Assembly (NCBI GenBank): GCA_044356305.1
Contig: JBIKWM010000002.1
Span: 62,001 to 126,000 of the forward strand
Length of the DNA stretch: 64,000 nt
DNA from: JBIKWM01 sp044356305
GTDB taxonomy: Bacteria; Bacteroidota; Bacteroidia; UBA10329
Direction: 5' to 3'
The notes under the pieces were generated by a model. The model had not been told where the DNA came from and did no database searches. It worked only from the letters and a program-made list of their open reading frames with translations. The position numbers were made by a program, and so were the translations under genes. Each line of letters starts with the position of its first letter. Position 1 is the stretch's first letter. This document shows positions 7,535 through 16,897 of the stretch, piece after piece.

Positions 7535-9670
7535 ATGCACACTTACAACCGCCTTTTGCGTGGCCTGATCAGCGCACTGCTGGTGCTGCACACGCTCTTG
7601 CCCGCCCATGCCGACAAGGGCATGTGGCTACCCTTCCTGCTACGCGAGATAGAGGGCGAGATGCAGCAGGCGGGCCTGCGCCTGAGCGCTGACGACATCT
7701 ACAGCATCAACCACGCGAGCCTCAAGGACGCAGTGGTCCGTTTCGGTGGCGGCTGCACGGCCGAGGTGGTGTCCAAAGAGGGCCTGCTGCTCACCAACCA
7801 CCACTGCGGCTACTACTACCTGGCCAGCCACAGCACGGTACAGAACGACCGCCTCACCCACGGGTTCTGGGCCAAGGACCGCAGCGAGGAGCTGCCCTGC
7901 CCGGGCCTCACGGCCACATTCGTGGTGCGCATGGAAGACGTGACCCGCCAGGTGCTCGATGGCATCACTGCCCCCGTGGGCAGCCCCGAGCGCGACCGGG
8001 CCGTGGCCGAGCGGATAAAGACGGTGACCGAGAAGGCAGTGGCCGGCACCCCCTACCAGGCCGCTATCAAAGCCTACTACTACGGGGCCGAGTATTACAT
8101 GACCGTTACTGAGACCTTCACCGATGTGCGTCTGGTGGGCAGTCCGCCAGAGGCCGTGGGCAAGTTCGGTGGCGATACCGACAACTGGATGTGGCCACGC
8201 CACACGGGCGACTTCATGGTGTACCGCATCTATGCAGGGTCGGACAACACACCGGCCGCCTACAGTGCCGATAATGTGCCCTACCGCCCGCGCCACCATT
8301 TCCCCATCAGCCTCAACGGTGTCAAGGAGGGCGACTTCACCATGGTATTCGGTTTTCCGGGCCGCACCGAGCAGTATCTGCCGGCCGAGGCGGTGCGCAA
8401 CCTGAGCGAGCGCATCGACCCCCTGCGCGTGGCCATACGCGATGAGCGGCTGCGCATCATGGCGCGCTACATGGACCGCGACCCGGCCACCCGCCTCAAT
8501 TACGCTTCGGAGTATGCCAGCGTGGCCAACTACTGGAAAAAATGGGACGGGGAGATGAAGGGCATACGCCTCATGGACGGGGTGAAGGCCAAACAGGCCG
8601 AAGAGGACCTCTGCTTCGGCCACATGGCCAAGGAGAAGGGCGAGGGGCCGGCCGGTCAGGCCCGCCAGTCGTTCACCGATGCCTACCGCCAGCAACTGCC
8701 CTACGACCTTGCCAATGCCGTGATGAACGAGGCCCTGATGAGCATCGCCCCCTTCGACCTGCTCATTGACTGGCAGAAGGCCCTCGATGCCAACGACATA
8801 CCCGGCATGCGCAAGGTGGCCAAGGGCAAGCTTAGCACATGGAACCTGACGCTCGAAAAGGAGATGATGGCTGCCATGATGCGCTGGGCCGTGAGCGACT
8901 CCACAATAGAGCCCCTGCGAGGCATCCGCACGCGCATCCTGTCCGAATCGAAGGGCGATGTGAAGGCGTGGGCCGACCAGCTGTGGCAGCGCAGCGTGCT
9001 CACCACCGACAGGGAACTGATGGCACTGCTGGCCCGCATGGAAGGGGGCGACCGCACCAAACTGGACCAGGACCCCGTCTATCAGCTCTTTCTTTTTGTG
9101 GCACAGGAGCAGGCCAACAATCTGGCCCCCGCCATGGCCCGCAACCGCTCAGTGCTCGACCTGTTGCAGCACGACTACGTGGCGGCCCTGCGCAGGGCAC
9201 AGCCCAAGGTGCGCTTCTTTCCCGATGCCAACGGCACACTCCGTCTCACCTACGGCAAGGTAGAACCCTACAGGGCCTTTGACGGCAAGACATACCCGGT
9301 GATCACCGACCTGGACGGCATCATGGCCAAGGAGAAACCGGGCGACAAGGAGTTCAGCGTGCCCGAACGCCTCAAGGAGCTGTGGAAGAACAAGGACTAT
9401 GGCCGTTATGCGGTGAACGGCACCGTACCCGTGGCCTTCATTGCCAGCAACCACACCACAGGTGGCAACAGTGGTAGCCCGCTGCTAAATGCCGATGGGC
9501 ACCTGGTGGGCATCAATTTCGACCGCAACTGGGAGGGCACCAAGAGCGATGTGCTGTATGACCGCACCCAGTGCCGCAACATATCGGTCGATATCCGATA
9601 TGTGATGTTCATCATTGACCGCTATGCCGGGGCCACGCACCTTGTGGACGAAATGACGGTGGTGCAGTGA
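7535..9670 (+). CDS. S46 family dipeptidyl-peptidase (DPP11-like)
   Basis: 711 residues with a signal peptide (about 1-26). The family's serine-protease triad is visible: His90 in TNHHCG, Asp226 in PRHTGDF and Ser646 in GGNSGSP. Known S46 enzymes remove dipeptides from peptide N-termini in the periplasm. Arg664 in INFDRNWEGT sits where DPP11 has the Arg that selects Asp/Glu, whereas DPP7 has Gly, so acidic specificity is inferred. The 7535 ATG gives a proper signal peptide, while the longer frame adds 39 residues of unlike composition. The TGA overlaps the GTG start of the next gene, implying coupled translation. Confidence 0.92.
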   Translation: MHTYNRLLRGLISALLVLHTLLPAHADKGMWLPFLLREIEGEMQQAGLRLSADDIYSINHASLKDAVVRFGGGCTAEVVSKEGLLLTNHHCGYYYLASHSTVQNDRLTHGFWAKDRSEELPCPGLTATFVVRMEDVTRQVLDGITAPVGSPERDRAVAERIKTVTEKAVAGTPYQAAIKAYYYGAEYYMTVTETFTDVRLVGSPPEAVGKFGGDTDNWMWPRHTGDFMVYRIYAGSDNTPAAYSADNVPYRPRHHFPISLNGVKEGDFTMVFGFPGRTEQYLPAEAVRNLSERIDPLRVAIRDERLRIMARYMDRDPATRLNYASEYASVANYWKKWDGEMKGIRLMDGVKAKQAEEDLCFGHMAKEKGEGPAGQARQSFTDAYRQQLPYDLANAVMNEALMSIAPFDLLIDWQKALDANDIPGMRKVAKGKLSTWNLTLEKEMMAAMMRWAVSDSTIEPLRGIRTRILSESKGDVKAWADQLWQRSVLTTDRELMALLARMEGGDRTKLDQDPVYQLFLFVAQEQANNLAPAMARNRSVLDLLQHDYVAALRRAQPKVRFFPDANGTLRLTYGKVEPYRAFDGKTYPVITDLDGIMAKEKPGDKEFSVPERLKELWKNKDYGRYAVNGTVPVAFIASNHTTGGNSGSPLLNADGHLVGINFDRNWEGTKSDVLYDRTQCRNISVDIRYVMFIIDRYAGATHLVDEMTVVQ

Positions 9671-11787
9671 CACATCAGATAAGGACATTCCTCCTATTGA
9701 CACCTCTGTGGCTCACGGTGCAGGTGGCCGTGGCCGGGCGCATTGACAGGGCCTATGAGGCGCTGGCCGTGCACGATGTCTTTCTGGCCAAGAAACTCTT
9801 CACCAAGGAGCTGAGGGCCAACCCCGCTGCCGCGCACTACGGCCTGTGCCTCATCCGCATGGACCGGCTCAATCATTTCCACCAGCTCGACTCAGCCATT
9901 GTTCATGCCGAAAGGGCAGTGGCCGCTTGGCAGGGACTGAACCATAAACAGAGAGACCGGTTGGGCAGGTACGGCATCACCCAGACCGGCATGGCCCAGC
10001 TGCCGCAAAAGGTATACGACCTTGCCTATGCCGAGGCGGCTGACCGGTACACCATAGAGGCGTGCGATGATTTCCTTCGCAGGTTCCCCAAGGCCCCGCA
10101 GCGCAGCGCCATGGCCGACCTCAAGGCCGACATCGCCTTCGAGTCCGCCAAGCGCACCGACACGCCCGCGGCCTACGAGCAATTCCTGCGGCAGTACGGC
10201 AGCACGCGCCACGCCACTGATGCGCAGGATCTGCTCGACAAGAGCATTTACCTGCACCAGACAAGTTCCGGTACGGCCGAGAGCTATGAGACCTACCTGG
10301 CTAAATACCCCGACACGCCATTCAAGGAAGAGGTGTACGACCGCCTGTTTGACCTGCGCACCCGCTCAGGCACCTTGGAGGACCTCGCCTTCTTTGCCCG
10401 CAGGTATCCGGGCACAGGGCATGCGGCCCGCGCCTGGCACACGCTGTTTGAGCGGTACACGGCCGATTTCAGGCCCGAGGTGCTCAACGAGTTCCGGCTC
10501 GACTATCCTGATTATCCCTTCAAAGACCAGCTGAAGGGCGATCTTGAGCTGTTGCGCACCGAGATGCTGCCCTACCGCGAGGGCGAAAAATGGGGTTTCA
10601 TCGATCAGACCGGGGCGGTGCGAATCAGGGCGGTGTTCGATGCTGTAGATGTATTCTCCGAGGGTCTCGCCCCCGTGCAGACAGAGGGCCGCTGGGGCTA
10701 TGTGAACAAGAAAGGAGAGATGCCCGTGCCCAGCGACTTTGACGAGGCCGGCAGTTTCCGTCATGGGCTGGCCGTGGTGACACGTGGTGGCATGATGGGG
10801 GCGGTGAACACCCAGGGCAAGGTGGTGGTGCCGTTTCAGTACGATGAGATATTCGAGTTCAGCGAAGGGCTGGCCGTAACGGTGAAGAACGGCCGCCACG
10901 GACTGGTGAACAGCCAGGGCCGAGAGGTGGCCCCCCCACACTTCGATGCGGCCGATGACCTGGTGGAGGGCCGTGCCATGGTGGAGAACGATGGTATGGT
11001 GGGCTATGTTGACTATCAGGGCACCATGGTCATTGATGCCTCGTTCCGCTCGGGCGAGCGCTTCAAGGACGGTCTGGCCCGGGTGCAGCGCGATGGCCGC
11101 ACGGGCATGATCCACACCGATGGCATCTTCCTCACGCTGTGCAAGTACGACCGCATGGGCACCTTCCACGATGGCCGCGCGGCCGTCATGCTCAAACGCA
11201 AGTGCGGGTACATCGACCGGCAGGGCATTGAGGTGATTCCGGTGAGGTATGACTGCGATCAGGGCATTTTCCTGCCTGGCGATTTCAACGAAGGGGTGGC
11301 CACGGTGAAAAAGGGCCGCTATTTCGGGTTGATCAATGTGATGGGCGAAGAGGAGGCCCCCTTTGAGTTCGAGGCCATCGGCACCATGGTGAAAGGACTG
11401 GCCCCCGCCCGTAAAAAGGGGCGCTACGGCTACATTGACAAGAAGGGTAAGTTCATTGTTCCGAACACCTTCAGCGATGCGCGTGCCTTTGCTGAAGGTC
11501 TGGCGGCAGTGGAGGTGAAGGGCCGATGGGGCTTCATCGCGCCTGATGGGCATATAGCGGTTCAGGCCGTTTTCACGGCCGCCCACGATTACAACAAAGG
11601 GACCGCGGTGGTTGAGGACGGTGGCCTCTGGGGTCTGATAGGCCCCCGTGGCGAGGTGCTCATACCCTGCGGCATGGACGACATAGTGCGGCTCGAGAGC
11701 GGCATGGTGCGGGTGCGCAGGGCCGACCGTTTCGCCTATTACAGCACCGAACTGCAGACCTACATCTGGACTGAGGAGGGTTTCTGA
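9667..11787 (+). CDS. Secreted WG-repeat protein with N-terminal helical repeats
   Basis: 706 residues starting at GTG 9667, which overlaps the preceding stop (GTGA). Signal peptide about 1-24 (ending AVAG). Residues 30-300 are TPR-like helical repeats (for example FKEEVYDRLFDL and YETYLAKYPDTP). From about 305 to 690 there are roughly nine WG-type repeats of about 45 residues, each of the form GxWGYVNKKGE...P..FDEA..F.EGLA.V. Such repeats are thought to build a beta-propeller-like scaffold. The function is unknown, but tight linkage to the S46 peptidase suggests a shared envelope role. Confidence 0.85.
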   Translation: MTHQIRTFLLLTPLWLTVQVAVAGRIDRAYEALAVHDVFLAKKLFTKELRANPAAAHYGLCLIRMDRLNHFHQLDSAIVHAERAVAAWQGLNHKQRDRLGRYGITQTGMAQLPQKVYDLAYAEAADRYTIEACDDFLRRFPKAPQRSAMADLKADIAFESAKRTDTPAAYEQFLRQYGSTRHATDAQDLLDKSIYLHQTSSGTAESYETYLAKYPDTPFKEEVYDRLFDLRTRSGTLEDLAFFARRYPGTGHAARAWHTLFERYTADFRPEVLNEFRLDYPDYPFKDQLKGDLELLRTEMLPYREGEKWGFIDQTGAVRIRAVFDAVDVFSEGLAPVQTEGRWGYVNKKGEMPVPSDFDEAGSFRHGLAVVTRGGMMGAVNTQGKVVVPFQYDEIFEFSEGLAVTVKNGRHGLVNSQGREVAPPHFDAADDLVEGRAMVENDGMVGYVDYQGTMVIDASFRSGERFKDGLARVQRDGRTGMIHTDGIFLTLCKYDRMGTFHDGRAAVMLKRKCGYIDRQGIEVIPVRYDCDQGIFLPGDFNEGVATVKKGRYFGLINVMGEEEAPFEFEAIGTMVKGLAPARKKGRYGYIDKKGKFIVPNTFSDARAFAEGLAAVEVKGRWGFIAPDGHIAVQAVFTAAHDYNKGTAVVEDGGLWGLIGPRGEVLIPCGMDDIVRLESGMVRVRRADRFAYYSTELQTYIWTEEGF

Positions 11788-11795
11788 AGGCCGCG

Positions 11796-12509
11796 ATGCC
11801 CAACGTATATCTCATCAGCGGTCTCGGGGCCGACAGGCGGGCCTACCGATTCATCGACCTGCCGGGCTACCATCAGGTGCATCTGGACTGGATTGAGCCA
11901 TCAAAGGATGAGACGCTGGGCGACTATGCCGAGCGGCTGGCGCACGCTGCGCTGCAAGAGGAGCAGCCCATCATCATAGGCACATCGTTGGGCGGCATGA
12001 TGGCGGCCGAGCTCACCGCGCGCCATCCGCACGTGCGGGCCATCATCATCTCCAGCATCATTATGGATGACGAGCGGCCATGGATCATGCGTCTGGGCCG
12101 TTTCACCCACTTTCACCGCTGGGCGCCCCTTTGGGTCATCTCAATGCTCAAAAAACTCTCCTTTGTGTGGGGATGGTGGCAGCTACGCAGGTCGCCCCGT
12201 CCCATGGTGGAGGAGATGCTCGACATTTTCGCCAAGGCCGATGCATGGTTCACCATCTGGGCCATCGGTGCGTGCTGTTTCTGGCAGCCACGGGCCGATC
12301 TTGACCGAGTGATCCGCATTCACGGTACAGCCGACCGACTGTTCCCCTTCCATCGCCTAAGCTGCCACTGCGACCACGTATTGCAAGGTGGCACGCACCT
12401 CATGGTGTATGTGCGAGGCCGCGAGATGTCGCGTCTGCTGCTGGATGCGCTGCAAGGCCTCCGCACAGGGGTGGTGCACCCGATGGGGGACGTCAGTCCA
12501 GCCCCGTGA
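11796..12509 (+). CDS. Alpha/beta-hydrolase family protein
   Basis: 237 residues, cytoplasmic (no signal peptide). The N-terminus NVYLISGLGADRRAYRFI contains the HG-like oxyanion loop. IIGTSLGGMMAAELTARHP supplies the GxSxG nucleophile elbow near residue 68. IHGTADRLFPF fits the acidic residue and QGGTHLMVY the catalytic His. The substrate is unknown. It follows the WG-repeat gene by 8 bases. Its 3' end overlaps the convergent gene at 12493-12891 by 17 bases. Confidence 0.8.
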   Translation: MPNVYLISGLGADRRAYRFIDLPGYHQVHLDWIEPSKDETLGDYAERLAHAALQEEQPIIIGTSLGGMMAAELTARHPHVRAIIISSIIMDDERPWIMRLGRFTHFHRWAPLWVISMLKKLSFVWGWWQLRRSPRPMVEEMLDIFAKADAWFTIWAIGACCFWQPRADLDRVIRIHGTADRLFPFHRLSCHCDHVLQGGTHLMVYVRGREMSRLLLDALQGLRTGVVHPMGDVSPAP

Positions 12510-12891
12510 GCTCGCGGTACCGGACCTGGGTGGAAGCATTGAGGTCAATGAAATAGAAAACTCCACCCCAAACCCATGTGTATTTCTCAGCAATCAGGAA
12601 GGGTGCATCAGGCCGGGTATCAATCAGCGTCTCGCTGCGATATTCTGACCCTTTATTCCCCAAATTGAACATGAATTCACCTCGACAGCCTTTGCCATAG
12701 GCGCTCCGCATCTTGCTCTCATACTCATTCCATCGCACGTTCTGTCGGGCCGACCTATCGGCCGTGGCCTTTATCCCCAGATCATTCTTAATTGCCACGT
12801 AGCACGGCACGCTGTCCGCCTGGCAATCGCATTGTGCCATGGTCAGATAAGGTAGCGAGATTAGAAGGGCCCAAATAAACAGGGATTTCAT
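12493..12891 (-). CDS. Small secreted hypothetical protein
   Basis: 132 residues with a clear signal peptide (MKSLFIWALLISLPYLTMAQ), followed by a Cys-containing start (CDCQADSVPC) and one further Cys (GKGCRGEF). The middle, KSKMRSAYGKGCRGEFMFNLGNKGSEYRSE-like region, is not recognised. Its ATG overlaps the TGA of the DUF2520 gene (ATGA), so the two are translated from one message. Extracytoplasmic location is inferred from the signal peptide. No function is proposed. Confidence 0.7.
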   Translation of the reverse strand: MKSLFIWALLISLPYLTMAQCDCQADSVPCYVAIKNDLGIKATADRSARQNVRWNEYESKMRSAYGKGCRGEFMFNLGNKGSEYRSETLIDTRPDAPFLIAEKYTWVWGGVFYFIDLNASTQVRYRELTGLD

Positions 12892-13688
12892 GCCTCTTCC
12901 TTTTTAGGGTGATGCTGCGCCACAATGCGATCGCTCAGTGTGCGGTAGAGCGCGGTAAGGGCGGGGTCAGTGGCCTGAAGCACGCGGAGGTGCTCGTCCA
13001 TCACACGGGTGTCGTTACGTCTGGCGGGTCCGGTCTGCAAGGCTGCTGGGTCAGCCGTCTGCGCGTTCTGGGCTGTCTGCATTATCAAAGGCCGAAGCAG
13101 ATCGAGGCTCAGGCCATCGCGCACAAGTATCTCCTGAGCTATGCCATAAAGGTGATTGCTGAAGTTACAGGCAAAAACCGCGGCCAGGTGCGCCACCTTT
13201 CGCTGCTCCGAGTCCATGAGCTGCACATTGCTGCTGATGGTGCGGGCCAGTTCCAGCAGAACGCCCTCGCTCCATTTGGCATTGGCCTCTATGCAGAAAG
13301 GCACCTTGCCCATATCCACGGTGGATCCGCGGTGCAGCATCTGCAAAGGGTAGAACACCCCGAGGCGGTCAGAGCAGTCGCCCAGTGCCCAGAGGGGCAC
13401 ATGGCCCGAGGTGTGGGCCACCACCCTTCCGGGGCAGAAAAGGCGCGAGGCCACTTCCGGAATGGCATCGTCCTTCACACAGATCAGCACCACATCGGCC
13501 TTCTCGGGCACGGTCGCTTCCATGGGTCCGAACGCGCACCCGAGCTCAAAGGCCAGCCGCTCGCCCCGTTCGCGGTCGCGGTTCATCAGCAACAGCAGCC
13601 TATGGCCCGATGCCCGCATAGCGCGTCCGAGATGGTAGGCCACATTGCCGGCACCCACCAGTACGATATTGAATCTGTCGCGGGGCAT
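12888..13688 (-). CDS. Rossmann-like and DUF2520 domain protein
   Basis: 266 residues. The N-terminal NAD(P)-binding fold starts FNIVLVGAGNVAYHLGRAM. The helical C-terminal half (about 130-260), including KVAHLAAVFACNFSNHLYGIAQEI and DPAALQTGPARRNDTRVMDEH, is the DUF2520 domain. The layout resembles ketopantoate-reductase/F420-dependent oxidoreductase relatives, but the substrate is unknown. It follows the ABC ATPase gene by 48 bases, and that gap holds a 9-base inverted repeat with an embedded TACTTTCG element, so it probably has its own promoter. Confidence 0.85.
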   Translation of the reverse strand: MPRDRFNIVLVGAGNVAYHLGRAMRASGHRLLLLMNRDRERGERLAFELGCAFGPMEATVPEKADVVLICVKDDAIPEVASRLFCPGRVVAHTSGHVPLWALGDCSDRLGVFYPLQMLHRGSTVDMGKVPFCIEANAKWSEGVLLELARTISSNVQLMDSEQRKVAHLAAVFACNFSNHLYGIAQEILVRDGLSLDLLRPLIMQTAQNAQTADPAALQTGPARRNDTRVMDEHLRVLQATDPALTALYRTLSDRIVAQHHPKKEEA

Positions 13689-13690
13689 GA

Positions 13691-13720
13691 TCCCTACTTA
13701 GGAAATACCGAAAGTAGGGA
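13691..13720 (-). promoter_or_regulatory. Inverted repeat and -7-like element before the DUF2520 gene
   Basis: TCCCTACTT at 13691-13699 and AAGTAGGGA at 13712-13720 form a 9-base inverted repeat with a 12-base centre. TACTTTCG on the minus strand (13709-13716) overlaps one arm. It could be an operator over the promoter or a stem ending the upstream ABC message. There is no T-run. Confidence 0.45.
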
Positions 13721-13736
13721 ATAACCGATTCAGTGG

Positions 13737-14426
13737 CTATCCCCTCCGCTCATCACTCACAACAACCCCGTCCTCCAGCGTGATCACCCTACGGGCACGG
13801 TCTATCACCCGCTGGTCGTGGGTGGAGAAAATGAACGTTATGCCCTCTTCCTGATTCAATCGCGCCATGATGTCGAGCAGGTTGGATGCGCTGGCCGAGT
13901 CGAGGTTGGCGGTGGGCTCATCGGCCAATACGAAATCGGGTTTGGAGGCCAATGCCCGTGCTACGGCCACGCGCTGCTGCTGTCCGCCAGAAAGTTCCGT
14001 AGGGCGTTTGTCCATCTTGTCGGCAAGGCCCACTTCGCGCAGCAACTGCTCCACACGGGCATCGCGCTGCGCCTTCGGAATCTTCTGGAGGAGCATGATG
14101 AATTCGGTGTTTTCCTTGGCCGTGAGGACGGGAATAAGGTTGTAGCTCTGAAACACGAAGCCGATGTGTTTCAACCGGAAATCAATCAGTTCGCTGTCCG
14201 TCTTGCCTGTCAGCTCGTGGCCGTTCACCTTGATACTGCCAGAGGTAGGGCGGTCGAGGCCACCGATCATATTGAGCAGCGTGGTCTTGCCGCTGCCCGA
14301 TGGACCGATGATGGCGGTGAACTCGTTGTCCTCGATGGTCACATCCGCACCACGGACGGCATAGACGGGAACGATACCTTCGTAGGTTTTCGTGAGTGCT
14401 TTTGTTTCTACAACTATGTTCTTCAT
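13737..14426 (-). CDS. ABC transporter ATP-binding protein (LolD/MacB type)
   Basis: 229 residues. Walker A IGPSGSGKTTLLN (about 40-52), Q-loop FVFQSYNLIP, signature LSGGQQQRVAVARALA, Walker B FVLADEPTANLD and switch His STHD are all intact. This subgroup pairs with FtsX-type permeases in lipoprotein release or macrolide-type export. Its ATG overlaps the stop of the upstream permease (ATGA), which fixes it as that permease's partner. It is the last gene of the TetR/LolA-like/FtsX operon. Confidence 0.93.
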   Translation of the reverse strand: MKNIVVETKALTKTYEGIVPVYAVRGADVTIEDNEFTAIIGPSGSGKTTLLNMIGGLDRPTSGSIKVNGHELTGKTDSELIDFRLKHIGFVFQSYNLIPVLTAKENTEFIMLLQKIPKAQRDARVEQLLREVGLADKMDKRPTELSGGQQQRVAVARALASKPDFVLADEPTANLDSASASNLLDIMARLNQEEGITFIFSTHDQRVIDRARRVITLEDGVVVSDERRG

Positions 14427-15631
14427 ATCGTTCTTATTGCTTCAACAGGAATGAGCTTCAACGCTTTCCTAGCAGGATAAACAGCCGCTATCACTGCCAT
14501 CACCGCCACCATCAGGGTCACTTCAAAGTAGCTGTGTGCATCGAGGTAGGGATATACGATGGCTGCGAATCCGAGGTCGGAATAGGCAGCTCCACCGAGG
14601 TCGATTCCCGCCTCACCGAAATAGGTGACAAACCCGTACGACAACAGCAGCCCGAATGGCCCACCGATCATGGTCAGCATCACCGTTTCGAGCATGATCA
14701 TGAGAAAAATGCGTCCCTTGGACATGCCCACGGCCATCAGCACACCGATCTCGCGCATGCGCTCCAACACGGCCATCAGCATGGTGTTGAGAATGCTGAA
14801 CAGCAACGCCAGCAGAATGATGCCCACGATGTAGTAGAGATAAACGTCCAACGCCTCGACCATGAACCGCATGCCGGCTGCGAGGTCGAGCCACGGCTGC
14901 ACCTGAAGGTCGGGATAGGCCGCCTGATACTTGGTGGCAAGTGGTTCGGCCAGATCGTGGTCGGTGAGGGAAACCGCGATCTCGTGCACACCCGCTTCGA
15001 TGTGCATCAGCGCACGGAGGTCATCCTGCTGCACGTAGATGTTCATCTCGTCAAACATGCCGTTTCCCGATTCATAGATGCCCACCACACGGAACGCTCC
15101 GGCAATAATCTCGCCCTCCACGTCCTGCACCGTCAGCACCAGTTTCGATTTCAGTTGAACGCCATACTTATCGGCCACTTTGCGGCTGATGAGCACGGGA
15201 TTGCGAGACACGCCCTCGAACCATGCACCGTCCACCACCTTCTCGTTCAGTCCTGTGACCAGGGCCTCTTTCTCAGGATCGATGCCCATGATGCGGATGG
15301 CGCCCGACTTCCGTGCCGATCCGACCATGCCCATGCTGATGAGCCGCCCCGAAGTGCCCGCCACCGCAGGTTCGTGCTCTACTTCGGCCATGATCTCTTC
15401 TGAATTGGCGATGTAGAGTTTGGGCAGATACTCCTCCGTGAACTGTGGCCTGTGGAACTGGAAATCGCTCATTTCCAGCTTTATCACACTCTCGATCTTC
15501 TGCCGCATCATGCCTTGCATAAAGGCTGACGCGAACACGCCCGCCAAAAGCCCAATGGCAATGGCCGTAATGACCACGATAGAGCGGGTGCGGTTTCGCC
15601 AAATGTTTCGCCAAGCGATTTTTAACAACAT
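14423..15631 (-). CDS. FtsX-family ABC transporter permease
   Basis: 402 residues. The amphipathic MLLKIAWRNIWRNRTRSIVV start is typical of LolC/E-like permeases, followed by the first membrane segment (about 18-38), a large periplasmic domain (about 40-270) and three segments near the C-terminus (about 275-300, 325-350 and 370-390). It resembles the next gene upstream, and the pair probably forms a heterodimer with the ATPase. The gap of 26 bases to the upstream permease holds short repeated words (see 15632-15657). Confidence 0.9.
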   Translation of the reverse strand: MLLKIAWRNIWRNRTRSIVVITAIAIGLLAGVFASAFMQGMMRQKIESVIKLEMSDFQFHRPQFTEEYLPKLYIANSEEIMAEVEHEPAVAGTSGRLISMGMVGSARKSGAIRIMGIDPEKEALVTGLNEKVVDGAWFEGVSRNPVLISRKVADKYGVQLKSKLVLTVQDVEGEIIAGAFRVVGIYESGNGMFDEMNIYVQQDDLRALMHIEAGVHEIAVSLTDHDLAEPLATKYQAAYPDLQVQPWLDLAAGMRFMVEALDVYLYYIVGIILLALLFSILNTMLMAVLERMREIGVLMAVGMSKGRIFLMIMLETVMLTMIGGPFGLLLSYGFVTYFGEAGIDLGGAAYSDLGFAAIVYPYLDAHSYFEVTLMVAVMAVIAAVYPARKALKLIPVEAIRTI

Positions 15632-15657
15632 GGGTTTTAGGTCTTAGGCGTTAGGTC
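15632..15657. repeat. Short word array between the two permease genes
   Basis: On the minus strand the 26 bases between stop and start read as CTAAGACCTAACGCC-type words (TAAGACCTAACGCC, then TAAGACCTAAAACCC). This is an imperfect direct repeat filling the whole gap. Confidence 0.55.
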
Positions 15658-16878
15658 TTAGCTACGCATTGCTTCAATTGCTCTAAGTCGTAACAGGCGC
15701 ATCATCGGATACAGCGCTATTACACTCGTTATCAAAGCCACTACCGCAGCCTGCGTAGCAAACACCCCAAAATCCACCGAAGCCTGCATCACGGGTTCCA
15801 TGCCGTATTCCTCGAACATCTTGGCGAATTCCTCGCCTTCGCCAAACGTGATGGGGAAGTAGTAGAACCAGCCCACCACGGGCAGCGCTCCCACCATGCC
15901 GAGGGCGGCACCGAGCAGTGAGAGCATCACCACTTCGAGCCAGAAGACTGCGGCCAGCCGCCAGCGTTTCATGCCCACGGCCACCAGCACTCCGAACTCG
16001 TGCATCCTCTCCGCCAGCATCATCAGCATGGTGCCGAAAATGCCGAACGAAATGACCAGATAGAGGATGAACATGAAGACGTAGCCTTCCACGCGGTCGG
16101 TCTCGATCATATTCTTGAGGTCGGGCGAGAGGGTCTCCCAATCGTTGGCCACATGGCCGCTGGGGAGGGTCTTATTCAGGTCGGTCGCGATGCGCTTGGC
16201 GTTGTCGGAATCGTCCATCAGCACCACGATGTTGGTACACATGCCCTCGGCCCCGAAGAACCATTGCGCCTCCTGCAAGGGCAGTATCACCAACTGTTTG
16301 CTCAACTCAGGCGAACCGAATTTGACCAGTCCTTTCACGGGATACTTGCCTGTGGCAGTGCTGCCTTGATAGCCCATGCCCATGAGCACGATGGTGTCGC
16401 CTATTTCCAGCCCGAGATATTTGGCTAGACCCGAACCGAGCATCACGGCCTTGTCATCTGCTGCGAGATATTCCCCTTCAGAAACACGCGAGGCCATGTC
16501 GGTGTAGGCCGTTTCGCGCTCTGGGTCTATGCCCACCACCATGGCACCCTTGGTAGTCTCGTCCGATGCCGCAAGTGCGAAATTCTCAATCCGCGGCACG
16601 TATCCGTTCACGTGGTCTGTGGTGATGATGGCGCGGTCAATGCTGTCGGTGAGCGCGAGGGCATCGTCCAATGAGCGGTCGGGCAGGTAGTTCTCCGTCA
16701 GCACCTGAACATACCCACCGTAGGCACCGACCATCGACTCCATCATGCGGGCATACATCCCTTCCTTCATGCTCATCATCAAGGTGGAAAGAATGACCGC
16801 GAAGAACACTGACATCAGAGTGATGGCCGTTCTGCGCTTGTTGCGCCAGATGTTGCGCCATGCGAGCTTGATCAACAT
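15658..16878 (-). CDS. FtsX-family ABC transporter permease
   Basis: 406 residues from the ATG at 16878 (MLIKLAWRNIWRNKRRTAIT), chosen because it reproduces the N-terminus of its paralogue at 14423-15631. The in-frame extension upstream is made only of repeat words. It has the same layout of one N-terminal and three C-terminal membrane segments around a periplasmic domain. The upstream side abuts the four-helix-bundle cassette, whose left inverted repeat ends on the start codon. Confidence 0.9.
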   Translation of the reverse strand: MLIKLAWRNIWRNKRRTAITLMSVFFAVILSTLMMSMKEGMYARMMESMVGAYGGYVQVLTENYLPDRSLDDALALTDSIDRAIITTDHVNGYVPRIENFALAASDETTKGAMVVGIDPERETAYTDMASRVSEGEYLAADDKAVMLGSGLAKYLGLEIGDTIVLMGMGYQGSTATGKYPVKGLVKFGSPELSKQLVILPLQEAQWFFGAEGMCTNIVVLMDDSDNAKRIATDLNKTLPSGHVANDWETLSPDLKNMIETDRVEGYVFMFILYLVISFGIFGTMLMMLAERMHEFGVLVAVGMKRWRLAAVFWLEVVMLSLLGAALGMVGALPVVGWFYYFPITFGEGEEFAKMFEEYGMEPVMQASVDFGVFATQAAVVALITSVIALYPMMRLLRLRAIEAMRS

Positions 16879-16897
16879 AGCTGCTCGCCTTTCGCTG
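16878..16897 (+). repeat. Left inverted repeat of the four-helix-bundle cassette
   Basis: TAGCTGCTCGCCTTTCGCTG. It matches the reverse complement of 17403-17422 at 18 of 20 positions. Its first base is the complement of the A of the permease ATG. Confidence 0.65.

Noticed and set aside
10366..11586. 406-residue minus-strand frame opposite the WG-repeat gene
   Set aside because: Antisense shadow whose apparent periodicity merely mirrors the WG repeats.
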